Origin: a virus
IMG/VR virus record: IMGVR_UViG_3300042691_032562
Location: 1-21,173 of that record
Length of the DNA stretch: 21,173 bases
Strand: one strand, 5' to 3'
The notes beneath the pieces are model-generated. The model made no database searches. It had not been told where the DNA came from and was given only the letters and a program-made list of their open reading frames with translations. Both the position numbers and the translations under genes were made by a program. Positions 1 to 6,332 of this stretch are shown piece by piece (position 1 is the first letter of the stretch; each line of letters starts with the position of its first letter).

Positions 1-995
1 AATGTTTTAATCTTACGTGCTTCTAACTCAGCGGCTTCAGCAGCGATACGTTGTTTTTCTTTATCTTGTTGAGCTAGCTTCACCTGCGTTTCAGCTTGAA
101 CCACCTGACGTGTTTGTTCTTGTTTTTGTTCATACTCAATTGTAATCAAGTTACGTTCACCCTCAGCTTTGGCTGATATAGCTTGTTGTTGTGCGGTGAT
201 AGCTTCTTGTTTAGATACTGATGCGCGTGTAGCTGATTCAATTTTCTTAGCTAACATATCATCAACTCGTTGTTCATAGTCTACAGTTGTAATTTGAGCA
301 TCTGCAACTGTTATACCATATTCCTTAATAGAACTAAACTTGCGCAACTTATTCCCAGATGAATCTGTTTGGAATACATTCTCATAAATTTTCTTAGTTT
401 CATTAGCCAATGAATCAAATTCTGTCTTTTCTACTGTTGACAATAGATAAACACCTCGTTGCAACTGATCTAGATAATTTTGAGCCATTGTAGCGCGACC
501 TCCACTATAGTGCATCTCAGCTGACATCAATTGTGCAGAACTTGATAGACATTCACTTGTGTAAGGTGCTAATCGTTTTGCTACTAGTGATTGTGGTGTA
601 CGGTGAGCATTATGCATCGCAATCATTTCTTGTTCATCTACAGGTAGAACATATTGAACAATTCCATATACATCTGCTGTTGTTGGAACACCACCACCAA
701 AACGAACCATTACCTTACCAATTTCAATACTACCATCTGTTACTGAATAATCGTCAACAGTATGTTTCATTGTGTCTTGATACGATACTGAAATTTGATT
801 TGGCCATTCAGTTACTTTAGCAAAGAAACCTGCATAATAAACTCCTGGTGTGTACTGAACAAATTGTTCTCCACTTGCTCGTTCCACTACTGTTCGATGA
901 CCTGCGTCATTCCACGCAAACGGATTGACAAATCCTAAAATAATAATTCCTACAAGGGCAATTATCCCAATGACAATAAATTTTGTCTGACTCAT
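1..995 (-). CDS. SPFH/prohibitin-like membrane protein (3' end outside window)
   Basis: About 331 residues are visible from the ATG at 995; the reading frame runs open off the left edge, so the C-terminus is missing. Residues about 5-23 form a single N-terminal membrane segment (KFIVIGIIALVGIIILGFV), followed by a prohibitin-like beta-rich domain (VVERASGEQFVQYTPGVYYAGFF). From about residue 250 there is a long charged helix rich in Q, E, A and K, typical of the coiled coil after SPFH domains. SPFH proteins assemble into membrane-associated ring or scaffold structures, often around proteases or channels; the role in a phage is not known. It lies 19 bases downstream of the small membrane coiled-coil gene at 1015-1284 and probably shares its promoter at 1308-1338. 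Its left end has visibly higher GC than the glycan genes. The family call is fairly safe, the function open. Confidence 0.8.
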   Translation of the reverse strand, partial: MSQTKFIVIGIIALVGIIILGFVNPFAWNDAGHRTVVERASGEQFVQYTPGVYYAGFFAKVTEWPNQISVSYQDTMKHTVDDYSVTDGSIEIGKVMVRFGGGVPTTADVYGIVQYVLPVDEQEMIAMHNAHRTPQSLVAKRLAPYTSECLSSSAQLMSAEMHYSGGRATMAQNYLDQLQRGVYLLSTVEKTEFDSLANETKKIYENVFQTDSSGNKLRKFSSIKEYGITVADAQITTVDYEQRVDDMLAKKIESATRASVSKQEAITAQQQAISAKAEGERNLITIEYEQKQEQTRQVVQAETQVKLAQQDKEKQRIAAEAAELEARKIKT

Positions 996-1014
996 AACTT
1001 GTTTATTTGTTTAT

Positions 1015-1284
1015 TTATTTACTTAATTTTTCTTTGATTGAACGTGCTTTTTCAAGCTCCTTAGACAATAGAGTTACTTTTTCTTCAGCTTCTTTCACTC
1101 CGCGTTCGGCTTGAATTTCTGCTCTCATAAGCTTAAACTCCAGTTCCTCAATAATATCTTCAATTGGAAGATTATCATCAGGTAACGACTTACTTTTTTG
1201 TACTCCAATTACAACTTGGACTACTGCTGCTATAGCTACTATAAACAGCGTCAACATTACAACACCCATTAATAATTTGAACAT
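1015..1284 (-). CDS. Small single-pass membrane protein with coiled coil
   Basis: The protein has 89 residues. Residues about 4-28 form one hydrophobic helix (LLMGVVMLTLFIVAIAAVVQ), followed by a short acidic linker and, from about residue 45, a highly charged helix with heptad-like spacing (AEIQAERGVKEAEEKVTLL). This predicts an N-terminal membrane anchor and a cytoplasmic coiled coil. It is the first gene after the promoter at 1308-1338, with an A-rich leader (AAATAAAAATAAATAAA before ATG) and no Shine-Dalgarno site. The SPFH gene follows at once, so a joint membrane complex is a reasonable inference. No family is recognised. Confidence 0.75.
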   Translation of the reverse strand: MFKLLMGVVMLTLFIVAIAAVVQVVIGVQKSKSLPDDNLPIEDIIEELEFKLMRAEIQAERGVKEAEEKVTLLSKELEKARSIKEKLSK

Positions 1285-1307
1285 TTTATTTATTTTTATT
1301 TATATTT

Positions 1308-1338
1308 AAATATAATATCAGAATTTCTAGAAGCCAAA
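1308..1338 (-). promoter_or_regulatory. Bacteroidota-type promoter, copy 1
   Basis: On the minus strand TTTGGCTT (1338-1331) is followed after 16 bases by TATATTT (1314-1308) and then A. TTTG to TATATTT is 20 bases, inside the known TTTG-N19-21-TAnnTTTG consensus of the Bacteroidota primary sigma factor. It directly abuts the stop codon of the gene at 1339-1848 and lies 23 bases before the start at 1284. The spacer is 12/16 identical to that of copy 3. Confidence 0.8.
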
Positions 1339-1848
1339 TTATTCCCACCATCTTTCAATATTTCTTTCCATTATCTTGAAAAGTAACTTACGAGCACGGT
1401 CATGATTCATTCGAGACATATACATGGCTATTCTATGTTTATCTGGGTTATTATGTATATGCTGGCTTACTACTTCTTTATATACAAGTGGATACTTGTT
1501 AAAGTAATCATCTAAATTATCTGAGATGTGTTCTATTTCTAATCTAAAATTAGTTGTTCCTTCAATTGGGGTGAAATTAAATTTTGATTCTTCATAGTCA
1601 GAAGACTCCATATCATAATACTCAGTTTGAATCTTATCTATCAAACGAACACATAACATCATAATCTCAGCGTCACGTTTTGCTCGTGTTCGGAAATTTC
1701 TGTTACCAATATATTTTGCTTGATTTTTTAATTTGAATTTAAGAATCTCAAATATGTAATGATCATCCCAATCCTCATCTTTCCATATAATAGGAAACCA
1801 ACGTATTAGGTTTTTTATTTTCCTAAAAAAGGTTTTTATCATCCACAT
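1339..1848 (-). CDS. Conserved phage protein of unknown function
   Basis: The protein has 169 residues, rich in aromatic and charged residues, with no signal peptide. The N-terminal segment LIRWFPIIWKDEDWDDHYIF (about residues 14-33), followed by a basic helix LKFKLKNQAKYI, recalls hypothetical proteins seen in diverse tailed phages; I make that link from memory and know no function for it. The C-terminal half is helical, ending RKLLFKIMERNIERWWE. The ATG lies one base after the stop codon of the SPFH gene at 1850-2374 (TAG-C-ATG), so the two are translationally coupled. It is the last gene of the unit that starts at promoter copy 2. Confidence 0.75.
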   Translation of the reverse strand: MWMIKTFFRKIKNLIRWFPIIWKDEDWDDHYIFEILKFKLKNQAKYIGNRNFRTRAKRDAEIMMLCVRLIDKIQTEYYDMESSDYEESKFNFTPIEGTTNFRLEIEHISDNLDDYFNKYPLVYKEVVSQHIHNNPDKHRIAMYMSRMNHDRARKLLFKIMERNIERWWE

Positions 1849-1849
1849 G

Positions 1850-2374
1850 CTAACTTAAATTAGAACTTTCATTAAATAACCTTATTGAACGCATTTGGGA
1901 AAAGTCAGTTACTGTTATTTTTTCAATATTGATTCCCCATTGTTTGGCTTCTTTTTTAGCTCCACTAGTTATCAATTTATTTAAATCTGAGGTACATGCT
2001 TCCTGATATGTTTTATTTTTGATAGTTTGAAATATTATTCCACAAGTCATATCAGAAATAGCGTCTATAGCATCATATACTTTAACAGCAAATATTGATA
2101 AATCCTCAATTTCATATTTGATTTGAGCCTTAATAACTACTGATGTTCCATCTTTAGTCACTACACTTTGAGCAGGTAATGTCATGGTAGTAGTCACTAC
2201 AGTGTGAGTGTCTACACTATCAATAAATGGTATTTTAAAATGTAAACCAGGACCAATTATTTTCTTATATTTACCAAATCTAAAAAATGCACCCTCATCA
2301 TATTCTTTTATAACTACAACTGGTAGTATTTGGTCTATAAATTCAATTATAAAATCAATTAACTTGTCAAACAT
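1850..2374 (-). CDS. Stomatin-like SPFH domain protein, short
   Basis: The protein has 174 residues. An N-terminal hydrophobic helix (about 5-23) leads into a stomatin/slipin-type SPFH domain: GAFFRFGKYKKIIGPGLHFK, IPFIDSVDTHTV, LPAQSVVTKDG and IKAQIKYEIEDL are all typical. Stomatins usually continue into a coiled coil of 80-150 residues; here the protein ends soon after VTDF, so it is essentially the SPFH domain alone. It should associate with the membrane and oligomerise. It overlaps the upstream gene by 16 bases and is one base from the downstream gene. A second, longer SPFH protein lies at 1-995. The phage role is unknown; modifying host membrane or protease complexes is conceivable. Confidence 0.85.
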   Translation of the reverse strand: MFDKLIDFIIEFIDQILPVVVIKEYDEGAFFRFGKYKKIIGPGLHFKIPFIDSVDTHTVVTTTMTLPAQSVVTKDGTSVVIKAQIKYEIEDLSIFAVKVYDAIDAISDMTCGIIFQTIKNKTYQEACTSDLNKLITSGAKKEAKQWGINIEKITVTDFSQMRSIRLFNESSNLS

Positions 2375-2601
2375 AATGTTTCCTCCTCAAGTATTTCTTT
2401 AAATTCTACTTCTTTAATATTTCTTAAGAAAAATACCCGATCACCATTTTGATAAACATAATCTGTTTCTGTATATTCCTTCCACAAATCAATTAATTCA
2501 TTAAGTACTTTACCACCGTTAACATTATCTATGAATTTACCTACCCAAACATCCCTAACAATAAGGAATGGAGTGTTATTTAGGGTTATTATATTTTTCA
2601 T
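2359..2601 (-). CDS. Small hypothetical protein
   Basis: The protein has 80 residues and starts MKNIITLNNTPFLIVRDVWV. It has mixed beta and helical character and no cysteine motif or membrane segment; its C-terminus is acidic (EFKEILEEETLCL). No family is recognised. Its 3' end overlaps the start of the stomatin-like gene by 16 bases and its start overlaps the small frame at 2576-2704, as in densely packed phage early operons. Confidence 0.6.
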   Translation of the reverse strand: MKNIITLNNTPFLIVRDVWVGKFIDNVNGGKVLNELIDLWKEYTETDYVYQNGDRVFFLRNIKEVEFKEILEEETLCLTS

Positions 2602-2704
2602 TTAGTATCTCCCATCCTCGTTTTGAAACAATATGATGTGCATCATTACAGAATAATGATTTAAGTATGTTTAAAGTAAAAACACTTTTAATCATTTCCA
2701 TCAT
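2576..2704 (-). CDS. Putative 42-residue protein overlapping both neighbours
   Basis: This is a short frame, MMEMIKSVFTLNILKSLFCN to the stop at 2576-2578. It could start at 2704, 2701 or 2695; the last overlaps the stop codon of the previous gene as ATGATTAA. It overlaps the next gene by 26 bases. The N-terminal half is moderately hydrophobic and the rest polar (HHIVSKRGWEILNEKYNNPK). Position and tight overlaps favour a real gene, but it is short and unrecognised. Confidence 0.4.
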   Translation of the reverse strand: MMEMIKSVFTLNILKSLFCNDAHHIVSKRGWEILNEKYNNPK

Positions 2705-2831
2705 AACGATACTTTTCTCGTCTATATGCTTTACTATTTGGTTCAGTGCGTTGAATCATTTTTCTACGTATGATTTGAGCAACATGACGTTCACTTAATC
2801 CATCAATAGTATTTTTATTTTTCTTAGCCAT
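2688..2831 (-). CDS. Small basic protein, first gene of its unit
   Basis: This 47-residue protein begins MAKKNKNTIDGLSERHVAQI and continues with RRKMIQRTEPNSKAYRREKY. It is strongly basic and mainly helical, suggesting nucleic-acid or RNA-polymerase binding, but no family is recognised. Its ATG lies 18 bases downstream of the TATATTT box of promoter copy 2, which supports it as a real gene. Its stop overlaps the next small frame. Confidence 0.65.
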   Translation of the reverse strand: MAKKNKNTIDGLSERHVAQIIRRKMIQRTEPNSKAYRREKYRYDGND

Positions 2832-2849
2832 GTTTTATTCATTTGTGAT

Positions 2850-2880
2850 AAATATAACTAAAAAATCATGGAAAGCCAAA
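2850..2880 (-). promoter_or_regulatory. Bacteroidota-type promoter, copy 2
   Basis: Minus-strand TTTGGCTT (2880-2873), 16-base spacer, TATATTT (2856-2850) followed by A. It begins five bases after the first base of the upstream stop codon (2885-2887) and lies 18 bases before the ATG at 2831. Both hexamer-like blocks and the spacing are identical to the other three copies, while the spacer sequence differs. Confidence 0.8.
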
Positions 2881-2884
2881 CTTA

Positions 2885-3058
2885 TTATATGATTCCTAAC
2901 TCTTTTTTGATTTGTGTATGAGCCATATCGTAATAATCAATCATACGTAAATTAGGGTTAGTCTGTTTATATTCAGACATATATTTTTCTAATACATCCA
3001 AATCTCCTCTTTGATGAGCCTGATATAGTATTTCTTCAAGTCTTTCTTCGTTAGTCAT
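2885..3058 (-). CDS. Small helical hypothetical protein
   Basis: The protein has 57 residues: MTNEERLEEILYQAHQRGDL, then VLEKYMSEYKQTNPNLRMID and a C-terminal helix. It is acidic and predicted all-helical, with no motif recognised. Its ATG overlaps the stop codon of the preceding gene (ATGACTAA), good evidence for coupled translation. It is the last gene of the unit headed by promoter copy 3; promoter copy 2 follows immediately. Confidence 0.65.
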   Translation of the reverse strand: MTNEERLEEILYQAHQRGDLDVLEKYMSEYKQTNPNLRMIDYYDMAHTQIKKELGII

Positions 3059-3263
3059 AATTTAAAACTTTATTTCGTTGATGTCTAAATAAAATATTGA
3101 TGTATTTAATATAACTTATAAGTAATTTACTATCTATTTTATAACTCCAATAGTTAGTGAAATTAACAATCATCAATTTAGCTCCAAGTAAATGTTCCTC
3201 AGTTTTGCAAGACTGTATCACATTTATTACTTTGTGAAAGTGATGTGTTAATTTTTCATTCAT
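3051..3263 (-). CDS. Small hypothetical protein
   Basis: The protein has 70 residues and begins MNEKLTHHFHKVINVIQSCK; it is rich in K, I, N and aromatic residues and predicted helical. A His-rich start (HHFH) and one cysteine do not form a recognisable metal site. It sits two bases downstream of the 114-residue gene and overlaps the next gene start by eight bases. No family is recognised. Confidence 0.6.
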   Translation of the reverse strand: MNEKLTHHFHKVINVIQSCKTEEHLLGAKLMIVNFTNYWSYKIDSKLLISYIKYINILFRHQRNKVLNYD

Positions 3264-3265
3264 AG

Positions 3266-3610
3266 TTACCTATAAATATATTGTGACTTATCTATTCTTT
3301 GATCTTCAAAATAATGATTTTCACCAGGCCTTATAATTCGTTTAGGTATAACATCATTAGGGTAAACATAACCTTTTTTAGTCATGTCTTTTAATCTAAT
3401 GTTTGTTTCATATAGAAAAACAGGACCATTATACTCTTCATAATATGGTTGATTCTGTTTATTAAATTTCATAATACGTCTAGGACCATTAAAACTCCTA
3501 AAACGATTACAAGTTACTCGATTCCATTCACCTGATTCAAGCACCTCAGTACTTAATTGAGTTGGAAAATCATAAATTAATTTAACTGTATTACCTTTTT
3601 TCTCACCCAT
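3266..3610 (-). CDS. Hypothetical protein, 114 residues
   Basis: The protein is polar and basic, starting MGEKKGNTVKLIYDFPTQLS, with many Arg, Asn, Pro and Tyr residues (NRFRSFNGPRRIMKFNKQNQ). Beta structure is likely and no membrane segment is present. It lies one base downstream of the small membrane protein gene in a unit of seven tightly packed genes. I do not recognise a family; a nucleic-acid-binding role would fit its charge but is only a guess. Confidence 0.65.
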   Translation of the reverse strand: MGEKKGNTVKLIYDFPTQLSTEVLESGEWNRVTCNRFRSFNGPRRIMKFNKQNQPYYEEYNGPVFLYETNIRLKDMTKKGYVYPNDVIPKRIIRPGENHYFEDQRIDKSQYIYR

Positions 3611-3611
3611 T

Positions 3612-3950
3612 TTATTTTACAAATAACTGAATTAATAGAATACAAAACGCTAAAAACAAACATATACCTGTTTTAGGAGTGATTGGTTCACCAAATAAAA
3701 CTATTGATAGAGTAGCGAATACCATTGTACCAATTGCGAAACCAATCAAACGTGAAGGCCATAGTTGACCATCAAAATGTTCAACCATAAACCTAACTGA
3801 GAACATAAACAGAGCTGAAATAGGAATACCTAGTAACACTACTGCCCACATTTTTTCTTTCATCCATTCCCACTTATATACACCTTGTAGTTGGATAAAG
3901 GTTAGCACTTGTGCTACTAAACCTAATAGTATTCCATATAATAATTTCAT
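3612..3950 (-). CDS. Small multi-pass membrane protein (DMT/SMR-like shape)
   Basis: The 112-residue protein has four hydrophobic segments, at about residues 3-20, 34-53, 65-87 and 92-111 (LFVK C-terminus). Conserved-looking features are LLGLVAQVLTFIQLQGVYKW near the start, a charged loop HFDGQLWPSRLIGFAIG, and FGEPITPKTGICLFLA before the last segment. Length and four-helix layout resemble small multidrug-resistance/EamA-type half-transporters, but no diagnostic Glu in the first helix is seen, so the resemblance is topological only. It overlaps the upstream gene by four bases. An inner-membrane location is expected; the substrate or partner is unknown. Confidence 0.7.
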   Translation of the reverse strand: MKLLYGILLGLVAQVLTFIQLQGVYKWEWMKEKMWAVVLLGIPISALFMFSVRFMVEHFDGQLWPSRLIGFAIGTMVFATLSIVLFGEPITPKTGICLFLAFCILLIQLFVK

Positions 3951-4183
3951 ATGTAAATTTGTTCTAATTTATCTAATGTAAGTCTATTTAAAGTTCTAAA
4001 CTGTGAATCAAAATCAAGAGGTTTAGCGTCATCAAAATCATCTGAGAATATTAATTCTCGTCCACCACTTTTTAATCCAACCCATACTTGAAGTTGATCA
4101 TTCATAACAATGAATGGTTTATAGTCAGGATCACTCTTAATGAGATCAGCCTTTGTTTTTTTCTTTTTCTTAGATATGCTCAT
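3947..4183 (-). CDS. Small hypothetical protein with basic N-terminus
   Basis: The protein has 78 residues from the ATG at 4183 (a TTG directly upstream is a less likely start). It begins with a lysine run (MSISKKKKKTKADLIKSDPD), followed by an acidic beta-rich body (LQVWVGLKSGGRELIFSDDF). No family is recognised. The start overlaps the preceding gene by 14 bases and the stop overlaps the next gene by four bases. Confidence 0.6.
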   Translation of the reverse strand: MSISKKKKKTKADLIKSDPDYKPFIVMNDQLQVWVGLKSGGRELIFSDDFDDAKPLDFDSQFRTLNRLTLDKLEQIYI

Positions 4184-4403
4184 CAAGTTCAGGTATTGCT
4201 CCTAGTTCTTCTAATTTAACCCACACTCTTACTTTCCATAAGTCTACTTTAACACCATCTAACTCAGTAGTTTCATCTACTGTTTCTTGAGCTAGAATCA
4301 ACAAACATTGATCCAATGTTTCAATGGCTTCATCAGTTTCATTGTTTTTGATTTGCTTAAGAGCTTTCTTCCATGTGTTAGTAATCTTCCCTACTGTCTT
4401 CAT
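4170..4403 (-). CDS. Small helical acidic protein
   Basis: The protein has 77 residues and begins MKTVGKITNTWKKALKQIKN; it continues with acidic helices (DEAIETLDQCLLILAQETVD). The pattern of two to three amphipathic helices could resemble a TPR-like hairpin, but the protein is too short to call. It overlaps the upstream SWIM gene by four bases and the downstream gene by 14. No family is recognised. Confidence 0.6.
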   Translation of the reverse strand: MKTVGKITNTWKKALKQIKNNETDEAIETLDQCLLILAQETVDETTELDGVKVDLWKVRVWVKLEELGAIPELDEHI

Positions 4404-4741
4404 AGTGTTTTTTCCTTTATAACTTGTTTAATGTGTTTACAAACTCGATCTTTACTTCTGTAATAACCAGGGCATGTACAGTAGTATTTATTAAATCGTT
4501 TAGTGATACGATATGTTTCACCACTTGAACTAGATTTAATGTCAATAAATTCAGGTTTCATTTGAACTGATTCATTGTCCTCCCTAATCCAAACAATATC
4601 ATTTAATGTAGTTCCAAACGGTATATTCACCCACCATGGTACAATTGCTAATGTTCTTGTTAGATCAACAATCATAGGTGGTATCATGCCACCAACTACA
4701 TGGTGTTTACCGTCTTTGAAGTAATAACTACGTTCACTCAT
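4400..4741 (-). CDS. SWIM zinc-finger protein
   Basis: The protein has 113 residues. The C-terminal part (about 75-110) carries a SWIM-type zinc motif CxC-x10-CxH: Cys88, Cys90, Cys101 and His103 in YYCTCPGYYRSKDRVCKHIK. SWIM fingers bind zinc and mediate DNA or protein contacts in bacterial SNF2 helicases, transposases and other proteins. Here it is a stand-alone small protein with an N-terminal part (residues 1-70, containing VPWWVNIPFGTTLNDIVWI) of unknown fold. It is the first gene after promoter copy 3 (17 bases from TATATTT to ATG), hence probably expressed early. Targeting a host nucleic-acid protein is possible but unproven. Confidence 0.8.
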   Translation of the reverse strand: MSERSYYFKDGKHHVVGGMIPPMIVDLTRTLAIVPWWVNIPFGTTLNDIVWIREDNESVQMKPEFIDIKSSSSGETYRITKRFNKYYCTCPGYYRSKDRVCKHIKQVIKEKTL

Positions 4742-4758
4742 AACCTTAATTTATACCT

Positions 4759-4789
4759 AAATATAACATCAAGATTTCTGGAAGCCAAA
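4759..4789 (-). promoter_or_regulatory. Bacteroidota-type promoter, copy 3
   Basis: Minus-strand TTTGGCTT (4789-4782), 16-base spacer, TATATTT (4765-4759) followed by A. It lies two bases downstream of a hairpin terminator and 17 bases before the SWIM gene ATG. The spacer closely resembles that of copy 1, suggesting that a promoter cassette was duplicated. Confidence 0.8.
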
Positions 4790-4791
4790 CA

Positions 4792-4813
4792 AGGGGTTAA
4801 TTTCTTAACCCCT
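4792..4813 (-). terminator. Hairpin terminator between two units
   Basis: On the minus strand, AGGGGTTAA and TTAACCCCT form a perfect nine-base-pair stem closed by GAAA, a GNRA tetraloop, followed by TTGTTTGG, a weak U-rich tail. The stop codon of the 38-residue gene (4797-4799) lies inside the 3' arm, and promoter copy 3 starts two bases beyond the stem. Confidence 0.75.
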
Positions 4814-4913
4814 GTTGTTCAATTTCAATATCTAATGTCAAAAGTATACAGAATTGTTCTAATTTATCCCAATGCTTTTGAGCCATGTATGCCAGATATT
4901 CATCCGGTACCAT
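4797..4913 (-). CDS. Small protein ending inside a terminator
   Basis: The 38-residue frame begins MVPDEYLAYMAQKHWDKLEQ and ends IEQQGLRN. It is acidic and helical and unrecognised. Its stop codon lies in the terminator stem. It starts 10 bases downstream of the 50-residue gene. Position and in-frame placement right up to the terminator support it. Confidence 0.5.
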   Translation of the reverse strand: MVPDEYLAYMAQKHWDKLEQFCILLTLDIEIEQQGLRN

Positions 4914-4923
4914 CTCGAGATAA

Positions 4924-5076
4924 TTATTCCCCGTCATATTCTAATGCTGGGTGATACTTAGTAACTCGTTTTTGTTTTGGATTTGTTGTTTTTTGTTTGC
5001 GTTTACGTTTTGATTCAAGTACGTGCAACCAATCTTTAAAACATTCTAAACGTTGTTGTGCTGAATTTTTACTCAT
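4924..5076 (-). CDS. Small basic protein
   Basis: The 50-residue protein begins MSKNSAQQRLECFKDWLHVL, with a strongly basic middle (ESKRKRKQKTTNPKQKRVTK) and a short acidic tail (EYDGE). The charge suggests nucleic-acid binding. The leader contains an unusual purine-rich AAGGACAAGG about 7 bases before the ATG, one of the few Shine-Dalgarno-like sites here. No family is recognised. Confidence 0.6.
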   Translation of the reverse strand: MSKNSAQQRLECFKDWLHVLESKRKRKQKTTNPKQKRVTKYHPALEYDGE

Positions 5077-5131
5077 AACTTAACCTTGTCCTTTATATGG
5101 TTTTTTGTAATTTTTACTATTTTTATTTATA

Positions 5132-5515
5132 CTAGTTTTTTTCTTCGAGTGAATCCCCGGACGTTTTTTTCTTGGTTTTTCTTTCTTTGACTGGGTTTGG
5201 ATCTTTAGGGCCATGTTCTTTTTCTGTTAATTTAGTTATAGCTTCTACTATTTGAGAACATTCTTCATATAATTCTTTCTCAACGTAGTATTTTAAATTT
5301 TCTTGTAATGTTTCTATAAAGAAACGTCTTTCTAAAGTAATATCATAAGTAGCATTATCATCAGTACAATTAACTGATAGTATATGTACATGTTTTTTAC
5401 GTGAAGTGATATTGTTCAATATAGCTTCAACAATCGCTTTAGATATGATGAAGTCTTTTCTATCAATCATTTCTTGAAATTCATCACTGTTTTTTAAAGT
5501 AATTTCAGTAGCCAT
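5132..5515 (-). CDS. Hypothetical protein with charged C-terminal tail
   Basis: The protein has 127 residues. Residues 1-95 look like a mixed alpha/beta domain (MATEITLKNSDEFQEMIDRK, then HVHILSVNCTDDNATYDITL) followed by a long amphipathic helix. Residues 96-127 form a disordered tail rich in K, E and P (KERKTKKKTSGDSLEEKN). No motif is recognised. It begins one base after the stop codon of the 52-residue gene. Confidence 0.65.
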   Translation of the reverse strand: MATEITLKNSDEFQEMIDRKDFIISKAIVEAILNNITSRKKHVHILSVNCTDDNATYDITLERRFFIETLQENLKYYVEKELYEECSQIVEAITKLTEKEHGPKDPNPVKERKTKKKTSGDSLEEKN

Positions 5516-5516
5516 A

Positions 5517-5675
5517 TTAAAATAAGTCTAAAAAGTTAGTATTAATATCTTTTCCTTTAAGTTTATTCATCTTTTCATCATTAACTAACATTTTGGTAGC
5601 TAAACGTTCTAGATGTTTAGACTTAATAAGATCATAATTATCTATGATATCTTTATGTTCTTTCTTCTTCTCCAT
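5517..5675 (-). CDS. Small charged helical protein
   Basis: The 52-residue protein begins MEKKKEHKDIIDNYDLIKSK and is nearly all helical, ending NTNFLDLF. Its ATG lies 13 bases after the stop of the HTH/zinc-binding gene, and its stop is one base before the next ATG. The final LDLF resembles the short linear motifs bacteria use to bind the sliding clamp, but four residues are weak evidence. Confidence 0.6.
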   Translation of the reverse strand: MEKKKEHKDIIDNYDLIKSKHLERLATKMLVNDEKMNKLKGKDINTNFLDLF

Positions 5676-5688
5676 TCATTAATAAATA

Positions 5689-6330
5689 TTAAATCCGACT
5701 TATAAACTCACTTCCATCTTCAGGTGGTAATGATTGATCTAATCCTAATTCCTTTAATCGCTGTAATGTATAATCATCTAGCTCCCATTCCACATTACTT
5801 TCATTTACTGGTTTATGATCTTCAAGACCTTCAATTTGTTTATTATTAAACACATCACCAATCATTAAGAAATAACAATTATAACATAACATTTCCATAT
5901 TTTCTAATCTGTAATGTTGTTTATTATTATCCTTAAAATGTAGTATAAGTGGGATTTTATAATCAGACACTCGACGTTCATGAAATCCACAATTAGAACA
6001 TTCTTCCTTTAAATAACCTTCTTCAATCAACCTATACTTTATTTTCTGAGGATTGAAATGAGCCGGATCAATTCTACCTTCTATAACATCTAATAATGCT
6101 GGGTCTTTTTTTCTAGTACCATTATTGGATAAGAATTTAGGAATGCCTTTACCTGATTGATTTTTATGTGCTTCAAATAATGTTATTCCGTCTTCATTCT
6201 TATAGAACTTCATCCATTTTTTCATATGGATATAAGACACATTCAAGTATCTAGCGGCAGCACGAACAGACTTAGTCTTACTCATTGCTAACACTACTTG
6301 ATCTTTAGAAAGATGTTTTGCTTTAGGCAT
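5689..6330 (-). CDS. Helix-turn-helix plus degenerate HNH-type zinc protein
   Basis: The protein has 213 residues. Residues 8-42 look like a helix-turn-helix (SVRAAARYLNVSYIHMKKWM), suited to DNA binding. Residues 111-154 form an HNH-like module with two CxxC pairs (Cys111/Cys114 and Cys149/Cys152) around LHFKDNNKQHYRLENMEMLC. In active HNH nucleases the first block is usually LHH.DGN and the last is CxxCH; here Phe132 replaces a His and Tyr153 replaces the final His, so catalysis is doubtful while zinc binding looks intact. Similar HTH/zinc proteins are, from memory, common in uncultured marine phages. It may be a DNA-binding or regulatory protein. It lies two bases from the upstream zinc-finger gene. 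Confidence 0.8.
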   Translation of the reverse strand: MPKAKHLSKDQVVLAMSKTKSVRAAARYLNVSYIHMKKWMKFYKNEDGITLFEAHKNQSGKGIPKFLSNNGTRKKDPALLDVIEGRIDPAHFNPQKIKYRLIEEGYLKEECSNCGFHERRVSDYKIPLILHFKDNNKQHYRLENMEMLCYNCYFLMIGDVFNNKQIEGLEDHKPVNESNVEWELDDYTLQRLKELGLDQSLPPEDGSEFISRI

Positions 6331-6332
6331 AA

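Noticed and set aside
533-820. Plus-strand frame of 95 residues
   Set aside because: It lies wholly inside the SPFH gene on the minus strand, has a low-complexity His/Leu composition, and has no promoter or leader.
1943-1950. TTTGGCTT on the plus strand
   Set aside because: No TATATTT follows at the required distance, and it lies inside the stomatin-like gene.
2208-2402. Plus-strand frame of 64 residues
   Set aside because: Antisense to the well-recognised stomatin-like gene; no independent support.
4700-4954. Plus-strand frame of 84 residues
   Set aside because: It crosses a promoter, a terminator and two minus-strand genes; no coding signal of its own.
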